From Novosphingobium sp. G106 (GTDB lineage Bacteria > Pseudomonadota > Alphaproteobacteria > Sphingomonadales > Sphingomonadaceae): a stretch of 64,000 nt of DNA. Location of the stretch: positions 207,061 through 271,060 of the forward strand of contig NZ_JAHOOZ010000004.1 in NCBI RefSeq assembly GCF_019075875.1. The letters run 5' to 3'. The notes under the pieces were generated by a model. It was not told the origin of the DNA, did not search any database, and was given only the letters and a program-made list of their open reading frames with translations. Shown here in pieces: positions 25,817-36,455 of this stretch. The stretch's first letter is position 1. Every line of letters begins with the position of its first letter. A program made the position numbers and the translations under genes.

Positions 25817-26062
25817 ATGACAGTTCAGGTCAACATCACGCCTAATGGCCGCATGAGCCTTCCTGCCGATATCCGTAAGAGGCTGGGCCTTGCCGATGGC
25901 GGAGCCGTGTTTCTCGAAGAAACGACCGACGGCGTAATGCTCCGCACAGCTGCGCAGGCGGTTGCGCACGCGCGGACGCTAGCCAAGAAGTTTGCCGACA
26001 AACGCGATGACGCAACGGTCGATGCCTTTCTCGCACAGCGCCGCAAGGACAGCGGCGAGTGA
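25817..26062 (+). CDS. AbrB/MazE-fold antitoxin (VapB-like)
   Basis: 81 residues. The N-terminal swapped-hairpin AbrB domain is clear (VNITPNGRMSLPADIRKRLGL, then GGAVFLEETTDGVMLR), followed by a helical toxin-binding tail (AHARTLAKKFADKRDDATVDAFLAQRR). AGGAG lies seven to ten bases upstream. The stop overlaps the toxin GTG start as GTGA. It binds DNA and neutralises the PIN-domain toxin. Confidence 0.9.
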   Translation: MTVQVNITPNGRMSLPADIRKRLGLADGGAVFLEETTDGVMLRTAAQAVAHARTLAKKFADKRDDATVDAFLAQRRKDSGE

Positions 26063-26448
26063 CCGAATTCGTTCTCGATGCCTCGGCCTTGCTTGCAATG
26101 TTGAATGACGAACCGGGCGGGGCCAAGGTTGCCGACAATATCGCATCCGCACGGATTGGCGTGATCAACTACGGGGAAGTCGTCAGTCATTTCGTACGGC
26201 TTGGCATGCCCGAGCGCGACATCGACGCTATGCTCGATCCGCTTCCTATGGAGGTTGTTCCAGCGGACAAAGGTCTCGGCAAGATGGCGGGCCGTCTGCG
26301 GGGAGTGACGGCGCAGGCGGGCCTGTCACTTGGCGATCGATTTTGTTTGGCGCTCGCTCTGCGCGATGGCCTGCCAGCCTGGACCGCCAACAAAGCATGG
26401 AAGACCGTGGAAAAGGACGTCGGGGTCGACGTCGTCACCATTCGCTGA
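26059..26448 (+). CDS. PIN-domain toxin (VapC-like)
   Basis: 129 residues starting at GTG, coupled to the antitoxin. PIN ribonuclease acidic residues are visible: VLDASALLAMLNDEPG (first Asp), NYGEVVSH (Glu), LSLGDRFCLALA (Asp in the usual GxxDR... position) and AWTANKAW near the end. VapC toxins are RNases that cut tRNA or rRNA. Addiction-type maintenance of the element is the likely role. Confidence 0.9.
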   Translation: MTEFVLDASALLAMLNDEPGGAKVADNIASARIGVINYGEVVSHFVRLGMPERDIDAMLDPLPMEVVPADKGLGKMAGRLRGVTAQAGLSLGDRFCLALALRDGLPAWTANKAWKTVEKDVGVDVVTIR

Positions 26449-26554
26449 CCCACCACCCGGCTCGCGGCTGAACGAAACGGGCCCGTGCGGCACAACCATA
26501 ATGCCGCGCGCGCAGGTTGAGATTTTGACCGATTTCAAGTATGAAGATCGCACT

Positions 26555-26803
26555 ATGGCGGATCCGCACGAGCACCCTTCCAGGACTTCTTTTGACGCGA
26601 CCACGGGAGATTTAATCGCTGCCGGTATCTACGGAGATATTGTGCGCGATAATTTCGATGCGGTGCCTTCGGCGCTCCGCCATAGCAATGCGCCAAACTC
26701 GATCTATCGTCACGTTTCAACTAAGCGACGTCTCCTCATTGCCGGATGGTTTATCGCGATCTTCGTGATCTCGGCTTTGGTTTCGCCCTACATCCTCAAC
26801 TGA
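26555..26803 (+). CDS. Small single-helix membrane protein
   Basis: 82 residues with a soluble N-terminus (ADPHEHPSRTSFDATTGDL) and one C-terminal membrane helix (RRLLIAGWFIAIFVISALVS). It faces the end of traG and follows the VapC-like gene by about 100 bp. No family recognised. It could be an entry-exclusion-type inner-membrane protein by position next to traG, but nothing in the sequence proves it. Confidence 0.5.
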   Translation: MADPHEHPSRTSFDATTGDLIAAGIYGDIVRDNFDAVPSALRHSNAPNSIYRHVSTKRRLLIAGWFIAIFVISALVSPYILN

Positions 26804-26837
26804 CCTGGGTGGCAGCGATCGGGCGCGCTGGTCGCGC

Positions 26838-26899
26838 TCAACGTCCTCGCCGACCTTTCGGATCATGCTCGACATGAAGGTGGTTCCGGTCCGGATCGC
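26838..26899 (-). other. Out-of-frame 3' end of traG
   Basis: In the frame one base from traG, this stretch encodes RDPDRNHLHVEHDPKGRRGR and a stop, the expected end of an M15-type domain including HLH zinc ligands. It is probably reached only after a one-base indel or frameshift at 26900-26905. Confidence 0.65.
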
Positions 26900-29800
26900 G
26901 GGGGGAAGGTTTCGAAGATCACGTCATAATCGCCACCCAGGCGTGATTTCACGCTGCCGGCCCACGCGCGCCCTTGCGCAACCGAGATGTTGTTGCCTCT
27001 AAAATCGAGAGCCTTCCCCTCGGGATGCAAACTGTCGTGCTTGTGGTGCCCATCCTGCCCTGACGTGACGACCGCTCGCGGCAGTCCTAATTCACGGCCG
27101 CTCAGCGTAACTGCCCCGAACACCGGCGCCATGGATCGATCGGTACCGGACAGATTCACACCTTGCTTGAGCTCCGCACCAGCCTCACGCGCGACCACCC
27201 TTGCGTTGAAGCCACCTTCGAATGGATTGCCAGGAGTTCCCCTCATGCCGGCTTTGTCGATGATGTTCCCAACAATGGGTAGCGTCCCACCGAGGCTCGA
27301 GTGCTGCCGGCGGTCCACCTCGCCGCGAACGCGATCAGCCTCGTCATGCGCCATCACGCCCGTATTGTGCATTCCGCGCCCTTCCTGCTCGAGACGACCG
27401 CGGCTGTCGTCCACTCGGGCGGATACCAGGCCCTCTACCTCGCGGTCACGAGCCGCGCCGGCGACGTGGACCGCGGGAGCCCGGCTCTGCAGATCGACTT
27501 GGTTCCCCTGCCCCCACGTCTGAACTTCGCCGACGCTGCGGGATGCGGGGCCCGCTATTGAACGTCCGGGCGCGTCGGGCACGACACCAAGCTCCTCGCG
27601 CATGTCGCCAACCTTCTGGTCGACGAACTTTCGGATCAGGGTATCGCGGACAGCGCCCTGCTGGGCGTTCGGGCTGACGAGACCCGGGTAATAGCCGGTC
27701 GCTTGAAGCGGCCAATTCTCAGACCGGTCGAGTTCGTGGCGCATGAAGTCGGCCAGCGCCTGGGTCTCGTTCTGCGAGAACTGAAATCCATGCGATTCTG
27801 CTTGGGCAAAATCCCGACTATAGCGATTGAACGTCTCTTCGGCGGTCGAAGCCTCGACGGACAGACCGCGAGCTTCGCTGAGACTGGCATCGAAACGCTC
27901 GGAAACCCCGCGGAGCTCACTGTTCGACGACGAGCTTGTCGCTCGCATAAAACTCTCGCGAGCGCTGCGGGCGGCATCAGATGAAGCTTCTCTACGAACG
28001 TAATCATACACTTCTGAGAAGCCATCGGATGATCTCGTCTCCATGCTCGACCGCCGGTCAGCTGAACTTCCAACTTTTGTGTTTCCGCTGAGCGCAGCAA
28101 CGGCAATGTTCTCGCCGACGCCTGCAGACACATCGCCGCTCATGATCGCCGATCGGGCCAATGTGTCAGACGTCTGTTTGTCCATTCCAAAGCGGTTCTG
28201 CAGGTTCTCGGACATCGACTGTGAGAGATCCTGCATCCGAGAAATCGACGAGGTGAGCGCCCTGCCCTCCTCGGTCCCGGAACTCGCCGACCGCTGGGCG
28301 GTCTCGAAAAGCTGTGTGGCGTTCGACCGCGCCGCTGTCCAGGATTGGCTGGCAGCCTCGCGCGTCTGCTCGACATGGCCGAAGCCTTCGGACAGCGCCT
28401 TGCGAACCTCGGACTGATAGCCTTCGGAATAGGTGAGCCCGAACGGAAGCTCGGACATGCCCGGCGGCGATTTGTAGATCGTCGATCCGTTAGCCGCGTA
28501 CTGCGACAAGCCGCCATCCGGATTGCGCACCGACACGAAGCCCGAGCCGGTGTTGTAGTTCGCCGCTGTATTGAACTGGTCGCTCGATGCCGTGTTGATC
28601 GTGCGGTTGGCCAGGCTGACGTTGCCGTAGGAATAGTTGCCCGTCGTCATCTCGGCCGCCGCCTGCTCGGCCGCGTTCTGGCTGGGAGCCAAGAAGCTCG
28701 CCGAGTGCGACGCGATCGACATGGCGCCCCGCGCCATGCCCGCGGCGATGAACGGCACCGACATGATCATGTAACCGGCGAGAGCGCCGGCATCCTGGTT
28801 GATCGCGCTCACGCCTGAGAAATTCCAGGCTGTGAGCCCGCCGCTCTGCCAGGGTACCAATGCCGCCTGCCAGCGGCTCATGAAGATCATATTGAGGACC
28901 ACGAACAGCGGGCCCCAGCTCGCGAGATAGAAGAAGCCGGTCAGATAGCCTTTGGCGATGCCCGGGCCGGTGTTGGGCATCAGCATCAGCAGGAACAGCA
29001 CCGGGAACATCGCGTAGAAGACGACGGTGAGGACGATGTTGAGCAGGGGCACCCATTTCATGGCGCCGGCGGCGATCGTCGAATAGGTGTTGCGCGTCTG
29101 GATGTCCGCGCGGGTCGTCGCGAAGGCGTCGATCGAGGTCTGAGCGCTCGAGCTGCCGAAGCTGTCGCGCGCCTGCATGAGGGCATTGATGAACATGGCT
29201 TGGCGCACGAGCTGGGCCGAACCGGTGCCCCCTCCCCCAAGCCCCGCGCTGCCGACCCCAGCGACGTCGGTATTGAACTTGGCCTGGGCAGCGCCGCTAT
29301 CGAGGCCCGGGAAGAACTGCTGAGCAATGCGAACGGCATCGGCATTGTAGTAGGTCTGCCACTCGTTCTGGAGATTGGTGTAGGCCTCGCGGCAAGTGAC
29401 AATGCTCGAACTGCCGTCGGCCGCGATCCAGGTCTGCGACAGCGAAACCGAGCCCGGGCCGATTGACGCCATGATGTCGCTCGCGCGGGCAATGTCGTCG
29501 AAGGTCTTTCGCCCCAGCAGCACGTCGTAAAACACACATTGCTTGAAATGCTCGTTCAAATTGGTCGCGAGCCGCGGGTCGGAGATTCGCAGCCCCTGCG
29601 TCGCCTCCATAAGCTTGGCGCCGTAGATGATGCCGTTTGTCGAGTAGCCCAGCGCATTTGGCATGACGAAGACCGTCTCGGCCGAGCGGGTCAGATAGTC
29701 GCCGACCTGGCTGGTGAAGCTCGCCATGAGCCCCAGGCCCATCGGCACGTTCGCAACGGTCGCGGGCGCGAGCCCGGGGTTGGCGCGGTCGGTGACCTTC

Positions 29801-30033
29801 ACGCTCACCGTCGGCACCATCATGACTAGATACATGAGCGTCGATTGCATGAACCAGCGGAAGAGGACCTTGGGGTCCATGTTCCAGGCCATGGCAAGCA
29901 GGGCATAGGCGAAGCCGATGACCATGACGACGCGCAGGAGCGAGCGGTAGCCGCCCCCGCCCGACCAGGCCGCGACGGCATTGAAAGTGTTGACGACGAA
30001 CTCGCCGCCGCCGGTCGTGAACACCTCGAGCAT
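26863..30033 (-). CDS. traG: TraG, mating-pair formation and stabilisation protein
   Basis: 1056 residues. The N-terminal third is a polytopic inner-membrane domain (TraG_N: AYALLAMAWNMDPKVLFRWF, then MKWVPLLNIVLTVVFYAMFP) and the centre a long Ser/Ala/Gln-rich periplasmic region. Near the end DSLHPEGKALDF has the first motif of an M15-type peptidase or D-Ala-D-Ala carboxypeptidase. In this frame the protein then ends in an unlikely tail after VIFETF. One G fewer in the six-G run at 26900-26905 would give DPDRNHLHVEHD, with the matching HxH motif, and a stop at 26838. F TraG acts in pilus assembly and mating-pair stabilisation, possibly also entry exclusion. It is the last gene of the tra operon; traH ends 20 bp before. 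Confidence 0.92.
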   Translation of the reverse strand: MLEVFTTGGGEFVVNTFNAVAAWSGGGGYRSLLRVVMVIGFAYALLAMAWNMDPKVLFRWFMQSTLMYLVMMVPTVSVKVTDRANPGLAPATVANVPMGLGLMASFTSQVGDYLTRSAETVFVMPNALGYSTNGIIYGAKLMEATQGLRISDPRLATNLNEHFKQCVFYDVLLGRKTFDDIARASDIMASIGPGSVSLSQTWIAADGSSSIVTCREAYTNLQNEWQTYYNADAVRIAQQFFPGLDSGAAQAKFNTDVAGVGSAGLGGGGTGSAQLVRQAMFINALMQARDSFGSSSAQTSIDAFATTRADIQTRNTYSTIAAGAMKWVPLLNIVLTVVFYAMFPVLFLLMLMPNTGPGIAKGYLTGFFYLASWGPLFVVLNMIFMSRWQAALVPWQSGGLTAWNFSGVSAINQDAGALAGYMIMSVPFIAAGMARGAMSIASHSASFLAPSQNAAEQAAAEMTTGNYSYGNVSLANRTINTASSDQFNTAANYNTGSGFVSVRNPDGGLSQYAANGSTIYKSPPGMSELPFGLTYSEGYQSEVRKALSEGFGHVEQTREAASQSWTAARSNATQLFETAQRSASSGTEEGRALTSSISRMQDLSQSMSENLQNRFGMDKQTSDTLARSAIMSGDVSAGVGENIAVAALSGNTKVGSSADRRSSMETRSSDGFSEVYDYVRREASSDAARSARESFMRATSSSSNSELRGVSERFDASLSEARGLSVEASTAEETFNRYSRDFAQAESHGFQFSQNETQALADFMRHELDRSENWPLQATGYYPGLVSPNAQQGAVRDTLIRKFVDQKVGDMREELGVVPDAPGRSIAGPASRSVGEVQTWGQGNQVDLQSRAPAVHVAGAARDREVEGLVSARVDDSRGRLEQEGRGMHNTGVMAHDEADRVRGEVDRRQHSSLGGTLPIVGNIIDKAGMRGTPGNPFEGGFNARVVAREAGAELKQGVNLSGTDRSMAPVFGAVTLSGRELGLPRAVVTSGQDGHHKHDSLHPEGKALDFRGNNISVAQGRAWAGSVKSRLGGDYDVIFETFPPRSGPEPPSCRA

Positions 30034-30052
30034 GCGCAGAATTCCTTGGGAA

Positions 30053-31501
30053 CTAGGGGCGCATGCCCTGCGCGGAGAGCGCGCGCGAAAAGCTGAGCGA
30101 TGCGGCCATGCCCGGCGCCATCTTGTTCTGCAGGGTGGACTCGATCATCATCGCGCGGTTCACGATCTCGAGCGTCCGGCCCACCCGGTCGGAGACCTTG
30201 GCATCGCGCTCGCCGACGCGCTGGCGAACATCGCGCAGCTGGACCATGAACTGCTCGATCCTGGCCGCATCGCCCTGGTTGACGAGGCCGCCGCGGGCGG
30301 CCGCAACCTGGTCGAGCAGCTCGCTCATGATCGCGTTCAGGAGATCGATCGAGGTGATCTCGGCGAGGGAGTCGATTTCGCCGGCGCTGAGGCGGAAGCC
30401 CGAGGCGGCCTGGACTGCCAGCACCTTGTAGAGCGGGATGCTGGCGAGCCCGAGGAGCTGCTGCTCCTCGTTGGTCAGCGCCTGGTCGGCCTGGATCTTG
30501 TCCGAAATCGAGATGATCAGCCGGCGGACATGCGGGGTCAACGCGTCGTTGCCCAGGGGACTGAGTGTCTGCGTTCCGGTCGAGAGGCATTTGTCGGTGT
30601 CGCTGCAATTGAGGATCGTCACAGACTGGGTGCCGTCGAGCAGCGCATCGAGGATCGGCCCGACCTGCCCGCCGATGTACTGGATGTTGGGCTGATCGTC
30701 GTCGCTCGCGCGCTGGGGTACGATGATCGTACCAATCAGCGTCATCAGCAGCTCGCGGGTCGGTTCGCTTTGCGATGCGAGCGGCGACTGCTCGATCATG
30801 TCCCAGGCATAGTTTTTCGGGCCCGGCGCGAGCGCCTTGAGCGCCGGGTCGCTCGCACCGTTGATCGTCGAGGTACGCTGTCCGCCCTGCCCGCACCCAT
30901 GCCGGGCGCGCGCGGTATCGGAAAATATGCCCTGCGAAGTACCGATAGCCTCGCAAATGCTTTGCGACGCCAGGTCCTCCTGCGGCCAGACATTGCCGAC
31001 GAGCGCGGCGGCCTGCTCGCAGCTGTTCATGTTGAACTGATTTATCTTGTTGGCGATGTCCTGCATCTCATCGATGACCCCGCCGATCTGCGGCGAGATG
31101 GAGTCGATCGCGAGCTTGAAGGCGAAGCCGATCGCGTTGTTGGCGACGGCTTTCAGCATAGCGACGAATTCGCTCGCATTGATAAACGAGAACGAGCCGG
31201 CGAAGATGTCGATGCCGCCGCAACCGGCCCGGACCTTGGGAAGTTGCAGGTTCGCGGGATAGACTGTCTTTTGCGGAAAGCGGGTCCAAACCGAGCCGAG
31301 AGTGTAATAGCCCGCCGACTGGCCCTGATAGGCCGTCGGTCCGCTCGCGTTGGCCGCGCCGCCCATGTCGGAGAAGAACGAATTCATATCGCTGCCAACG
31401 TTCGCCGATGCCGGCGTCAGGCTGGCGGCGAGCACGGCGAGCGCGGCCCCGCCTCCGAAGATTGCGCGCGCCGATTTCGAGCGGAACGGTTCCAGCGCCA
31501 T
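30053..31501 (-). CDS. traH: TraH, pilus assembly protein
   Basis: 482 residues with a signal peptide (AVLAASLTPASA) and periplasmic body; VGSDMNSFFSDMGGAANASGP right after the signal, GGIDIFAGSFSFINASEF and the C-terminal coiled coils match F TraH. It interacts with TraF, TraU, TraW and TrbI in the outer-membrane pilus-extension complex. The ATG overlaps the traF stop by one base (TGATG). Confidence 0.93.
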   Translation of the reverse strand: MALEPFRSKSARAIFGGGAALAVLAASLTPASANVGSDMNSFFSDMGGAANASGPTAYQGQSAGYYTLGSVWTRFPQKTVYPANLQLPKVRAGCGGIDIFAGSFSFINASEFVAMLKAVANNAIGFAFKLAIDSISPQIGGVIDEMQDIANKINQFNMNSCEQAAALVGNVWPQEDLASQSICEAIGTSQGIFSDTARARHGCGQGGQRTSTINGASDPALKALAPGPKNYAWDMIEQSPLASQSEPTRELLMTLIGTIIVPQRASDDDQPNIQYIGGQVGPILDALLDGTQSVTILNCSDTDKCLSTGTQTLSPLGNDALTPHVRRLIISISDKIQADQALTNEEQQLLGLASIPLYKVLAVQAASGFRLSAGEIDSLAEITSIDLLNAIMSELLDQVAAARGGLVNQGDAARIEQFMVQLRDVRQRVGERDAKVSDRVGRTLEIVNRAMMIESTLQNKMAPGMAASLSFSRALSAQGMRP

Positions 31502-32337
31502 CAGAAGTCGCTCCCGACCTTGGTGTTGGTGAGGGTGAATATCCGCTCGCGGATCTCGTCGGCCGTGAGGATGCCGGTGCCGATCGGGATCGGGCGTTTC
31601 GTGGCGGTGTCGAAGAGGACGAGCGCAGGCGTGGCTCGGTTTTTCAGGCCCATGCGCTCGTGCTGGCCGACGTCGACGACGTAGTTCGGAAAGGTCCTGT
31701 TGGGGCCGCCGTCCATCGATACCGCGACCACGCTGAACCCGCTCTTATCGGCCAGCGCTTTGAGGATCGGCGCGAAGATATCGCAGGCACCGCAGGACTG
31801 CGCGTAGAAGTAGAAGATACCGTAGCGCCCGGACAGGCGGGCCAGCGCCTGATCCTCTTCAGCCGAGCGGTTATCGAGCCAGGCGCGCTTGCCGAGCGTC
31901 GAAACCGGACGCTGCAGCGTGTAGTCGAGATCGGGGTTCTGCCAGATCGTGCGCTGCCACTGGTCTGAGAAGGTCGAGGCGCGGTCGAGCTGCTCGCGCT
32001 GGAAGCGGATGTAGGCCGTGACGTTCTCTTCGCTGGGCTCGAGGATCGCCCTCGCCTTGAGCTCATCGAGCTCTCGGCCGATCGCCGCGAGTTGCTGGGC
32101 CGCGGGCGCGGTTGGTGATGACGGTGATCGGTCCGGCGAGGACGGCTTAGGGCGGTCGCAGTAGAACCAGGTGCCGAGCTTGCGCTGCCGGCAATAGAAC
32201 TCGTCGCCGGCCGGAGATATGGCGGCCGATGGCGCAGCCTGCGATTGGCCTGCTTCCATGGGCTCCGCGCCGTCCTGGCCGAACGTGGTCGTAGGCAGCC
32301 CAGCGGCGAGCAGCATGGTGGCCAATATGAACTTCAC
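31501..32337 (-). CDS. traF: TraF, thioredoxin-fold pilus assembly protein
   Basis: 278 residues from GTG 32337 (GGAGA upstream). The N-terminal signal sequence (KFILATMLLAAGLPTTTF) leads to a periplasmic protein with a thioredoxin-like fold: IFYFYAQSCGACDIFAPILK holds a CGAC active-site motif, and PALVLFD follows. F TraF usually has a degenerate CxxC, so the intact pair here suggests real disulfide chemistry. An in-frame upstream ORF overlaps the previous gene and is not used. Confidence 0.92.
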   Translation of the reverse strand: MKFILATMLLAAGLPTTTFGQDGAEPMEAGQSQAAPSAAISPAGDEFYCRQRKLGTWFYCDRPKPSSPDRSPSSPTAPAAQQLAAIGRELDELKARAILEPSEENVTAYIRFQREQLDRASTFSDQWQRTIWQNPDLDYTLQRPVSTLGKRAWLDNRSAEEDQALARLSGRYGIFYFYAQSCGACDIFAPILKALADKSGFSVVAVSMDGGPNRTFPNYVVDVGQHERMGLKNRATPALVLFDTATKRPIPIGTGILTADEIRERIFTLTNTKVGSDF

Positions 32338-32771
32338 CGGGATTCTCCGCTGGAATGAGGGCCACTGAGCAAGTTCCAGAGCGTGCCGCGCACGAGCGCC
32401 GGCTCGGTTTGCGCGAGGACCTCCTCGCCGAGCCCAGTGGTGTGAAATGCGCGCCCGTCGTCGATGCAAACCAGCCAATCGCGGGCGATGAGACGCTCGA
32501 GAAAATCCGTGAGCTCTGGCGCTGAGAGCGGATAGGAAAACCAGTGGAGCAGACTATGCACCAGCTCGACCGTCGCGACCGGGCACCCTCCCCTGCAGCG
32601 CAGCAGGATCGCCCATTCCTGGATGACGACCTCGGCGAGCCCCGAATGAGCGCCCGCGATCGCGTCGAGCTGCTGAGGCGTCAGTTCATCGCGGTCGGAG
32701 CAGCAGTCCGTCTGGAACAGACGCCTGATCGCTGCCCCGTTATGAGAGGGTTGGCGCGCCATCTTTATCAT
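32334..32771 (-). CDS. Unknown protein within the tra operon
   Basis: 145 residues, ATG at 32771 with GGAGG four bases upstream, overlapping the traN stop (ATGATAA) and the traF start. The sequence is soluble and helical (QQLDAIAGAHSGLAEVVIQEW, then ELVHSLLHWFSYPLSAPELTDFLERLIARDWL, reminiscent of a winged helix). Cys pairs occur (DCCSD, CRGGC). No signal peptide. Not a known F-type Tra protein. Confidence 0.75.
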   Translation of the reverse strand: MIKMARQPSHNGAAIRRLFQTDCCSDRDELTPQQLDAIAGAHSGLAEVVIQEWAILLRCRGGCPVATVELVHSLLHWFSYPLSAPELTDFLERLIARDWLVCIDDGRAFHTTGLGEEVLAQTEPALVRGTLWNLLSGPHSSGESR

Positions 32772-34639
32772 TGTCCTCCCGTGCTCGCGGCCGCGTTCTC
32801 CTGGTAATAGGCCCGGATTTTCGTCTGGATGTCGGCGGCCATCTGGGCTTCATCGGGGAGCTTCGCCGCCTCGAGGAATTCCGCGTAGATCTCGGTGAAA
32901 TCCATCTTGGAGAGATCGAGCCGCGAGAACTCGTCGATGGTGAAGCCGAGGCACTGCTCGGTCTTGGGCTTGTCCCAGGGCTTGCCGATCTGCGGCCGGC
33001 CCTGCTCCTGCAGGATCCGCGTCAGCTTCGACTGGAAGCAGCAATAGGTCTTCCGCTTCGTGCTGCAGATGCCGAGGAAGCTCGACGAACAATAGCTGCC
33101 GACGAAATGGCACAAACCCATCCGGTCCTTGACGTCGAGCATCTTCTCCTGGGTCGAGCACAGGAACAGCGTGAGGAACTGGGTCGCAACGCCCGCGAGC
33201 ACCGCGGGGCCGCCGGCGAGCGCGCTGAGGCCGGCGGCGGTCGTCAGGAGCCCCGACACCTTGCCCGCGCAGCAGTTGACGAGACCGAAGATGGGCTGGT
33301 GGCAGGTCTCGCGCGCGCCCTTGAACAGGCTCAGGTTATCGGGGTCAAACTCCTTCTGCGCCTGATCCATCGCACCCATGGCAACGAGCGCATCTTTCAG
33401 CTCGTCCGAGGCGTCGCGCTCGATTTCCTGGCAAACACCGTTCACGCAGTAGATGTCGCCGCCGCAGACATATTCCTTTTGCGGGGCGGTGCTGACGGGA
33501 ACCGGGCAGCTATAGATCTGCTCGGTGGTCTTGCAGGCGCCGCCTGACGGATCCTCATCGAGGCATTCGTCGCGCAAGAAGGTGCATTTGGGATCGGCTT
33601 CGAAATCGCCGCAATCGGTGGCCTGGGTGATCTGGTGGCAGGTATAAGAGCGCTGCCAGGCCCAGCAGGCTTCCGTCACCGGTACGCCATTTATGATCCG
33701 GGTTTCGGGGCCCTGGGTGCAGACATCCTCGGCGGACTGCTGCGTGCACATCGTGTCGCCGGCGAGAGCGCCGCAGCCATCGACCCGTTTCGTGGTGACC
33801 GTGGTCGTGCTGCTTTGGACATGCCATGACTTGCCCGTCTTCGGGCTCGGGGCGGCGGCGATGTCGAGATCGGCGGTGCACTCGTATTCGGTGGCGCTGT
33901 AGTCGTCGCAGTACTTGTTGTTCGCCGGCGTCCAACCGTAGTCGACATGGGCCGCGCAGGCCATTTTGCTGACGCCCGTCGGCTTGCAGACGCCCGACGA
34001 TACGTAGGGTTGAATCGAGGCGTAACGCGCAAAGGGTGTGCCGTAGGCGCTGTCGGGAACGACATAGTACTTGTAGGCCGCTGTGCTGCTGACCTCGGGC
34101 GCCATCGTGATCGAGCACGTCCTGGTGACATCCTCGACCTTGGCCCCGATGTTGCAGGTAGCCTCGTAGAATTCGGTCGGCGAGGTCTCGGTGGTGATCT
34201 CGCGGCAGGTCCCGGTCTGGCCATTGGCATCGATACCGAGCGCGAAGGCCCCGGGCTCGGCGTTGATCTCGTCGCCGCGGGTTCGGATGCTTGTTAGTTG
34301 GTCGCTTGGGACCCGGCTCTTGTTGGCGTCGCCCTGCCGAACGACGCCATATTCCGCGACCGAGGATGCGCCGCCCGCCGCCGCGCTCAGGGCCTTGTCG
34401 TCGCTGCCGAATAGATTGCCGAGATTGTCTGGCGTCCCTTGGAAGCCTGGAATCGTATCGCTGGTCGGCTGCTGATCGGGGAGCGAGCTCGCTTCGCTGC
34501 GCATCGTCTTGCCCGTATCGATCCCGTCTTTGTGCGCGGCGTCCATTTCGCCGGCCGCCTGACCGAACGCGGCGGGCGCAAACAGCAAAGCCGCGATCGG
34601 CAGCAGGAGCGCGGATAAGGGATCGCGGCGCGGCTTCAC
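32768..34639 (-). CDS. traN: TraN, mating-pair stabilisation outer-membrane protein
   Basis: 623 residues with signal peptide (LLPIAALLFAPAAFGQA) and many cysteines in CxxxC and CC patterns across the middle and C-terminus (for example CGGDIYCVNGVCQEIERD, VNCCAGKVSG, CCFQSKL). This is the TraN family, a disulfide-rich outer-membrane adhesin that contacts the recipient. F TraN is about 602 residues, so it is full length. The many disulfides fit the DsbC-, TrbC- and TraF-type oxidoreductases encoded nearby. Confidence 0.93.
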   Translation of the reverse strand: MKPRRDPLSALLLPIAALLFAPAAFGQAAGEMDAAHKDGIDTGKTMRSEASSLPDQQPTSDTIPGFQGTPDNLGNLFGSDDKALSAAAGGASSVAEYGVVRQGDANKSRVPSDQLTSIRTRGDEINAEPGAFALGIDANGQTGTCREITTETSPTEFYEATCNIGAKVEDVTRTCSITMAPEVSSTAAYKYYVVPDSAYGTPFARYASIQPYVSSGVCKPTGVSKMACAAHVDYGWTPANNKYCDDYSATEYECTADLDIAAAPSPKTGKSWHVQSSTTTVTTKRVDGCGALAGDTMCTQQSAEDVCTQGPETRIINGVPVTEACWAWQRSYTCHQITQATDCGDFEADPKCTFLRDECLDEDPSGGACKTTEQIYSCPVPVSTAPQKEYVCGGDIYCVNGVCQEIERDASDELKDALVAMGAMDQAQKEFDPDNLSLFKGARETCHQPIFGLVNCCAGKVSGLLTTAAGLSALAGGPAVLAGVATQFLTLFLCSTQEKMLDVKDRMGLCHFVGSYCSSSFLGICSTKRKTYCCFQSKLTRILQEQGRPQIGKPWDKPKTEQCLGFTIDEFSRLDLSKMDFTEIYAEFLEAAKLPDEAQMAADIQTKIRAYYQENAAASTGGQ

Positions 34640-35375
34640 GGCGTGGAACCCTGGAGCCGCCGCAGCGCGCCCGCGGCGATTGCTGCACCCGGCCCCTTGC
34701 CGTCGACGAAAGTCTCGAGCGCATGACCCAGCGTCACGTTGCCGCTCATGCGGTCATGCGGCGGCACGGCGGTGGTACAGTCGAACCCGTCGCAGGGATC
34801 GAAATCCGACGTCGCAACGACGAACACAGGCACCGAGGTCACATGGAACGCACGGAACAGCCGCGGATCGATGCCGATGTTGTTGTAGCTCGCCTGGTTG
34901 TCGACGACCCGGACGATGCCTTCCTGGAACGCCTTCATCGAGTTGCCGGGAAAGCCGTTAAACACGACGACCCCGCCCGCCTTGGCGGTATCGCGAATCA
35001 GCGGCTTCAGGCTTTCGGGCGGCATCGACAGCGAGGCGAAGACCATGAGCTGCGGCGCCTTACCGCGCTCGCCCTGATTATCGCCGGCGGCACTTACGAT
35101 CTCGTCGAAGTCAATCTGGCCATCCGACCCTACCTTCAAGGTCCGCGCGGCGTGGTTCAAATTCGCTTCGCCGCCGCGCGCGGCCTCGAGCGCATCGTCG
35201 CGCAAAGCATCGCCGCGGCGCGCGACCTCGCTGGCAAGCGCGGCGGCCTCCTCGGCATTCTCGGCCTTGCGACCCATGACGGCCTGGAGGTCGAGGCCGT
35301 CGACGGTCTGGGCGATCGCGTAGGTCGTGCCGGCCAGCGCGAGCGCTGTGATCGGGATAAGAAGGCGCCGGCGCA

Positions 35376-35379
<4 letters not shown>
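34636..35379 (-). CDS. trbC: TrbC, pilin assembly protein (F-type)
   Basis: 247 residues: signal peptide (LLIPITALALAGTTYAIA), Glu/Ala-rich helical N-terminus and a thioredoxin-like C-terminal domain with LMVFASLSMPPESLKPLIRDTAKAGGVVVFNGFPG, the signature of TrbC_Ftype. FDPCDGFDC supplies an isolated Cys pair. TrbC works with TraW in pilus assembly. Overlaps traN by 4 bp and traU by 4 bp. Confidence 0.93.

Positions 35380-36451
<1,072 letters not shown>

Positions 36452-36455
<4 letters not shown>

Noticed and set aside
29981..31684. 567-codon plus-strand frame opposite traH and traG
   Set aside because: Shadow of high-GC minus-strand genes; Arg-rich product without domains.
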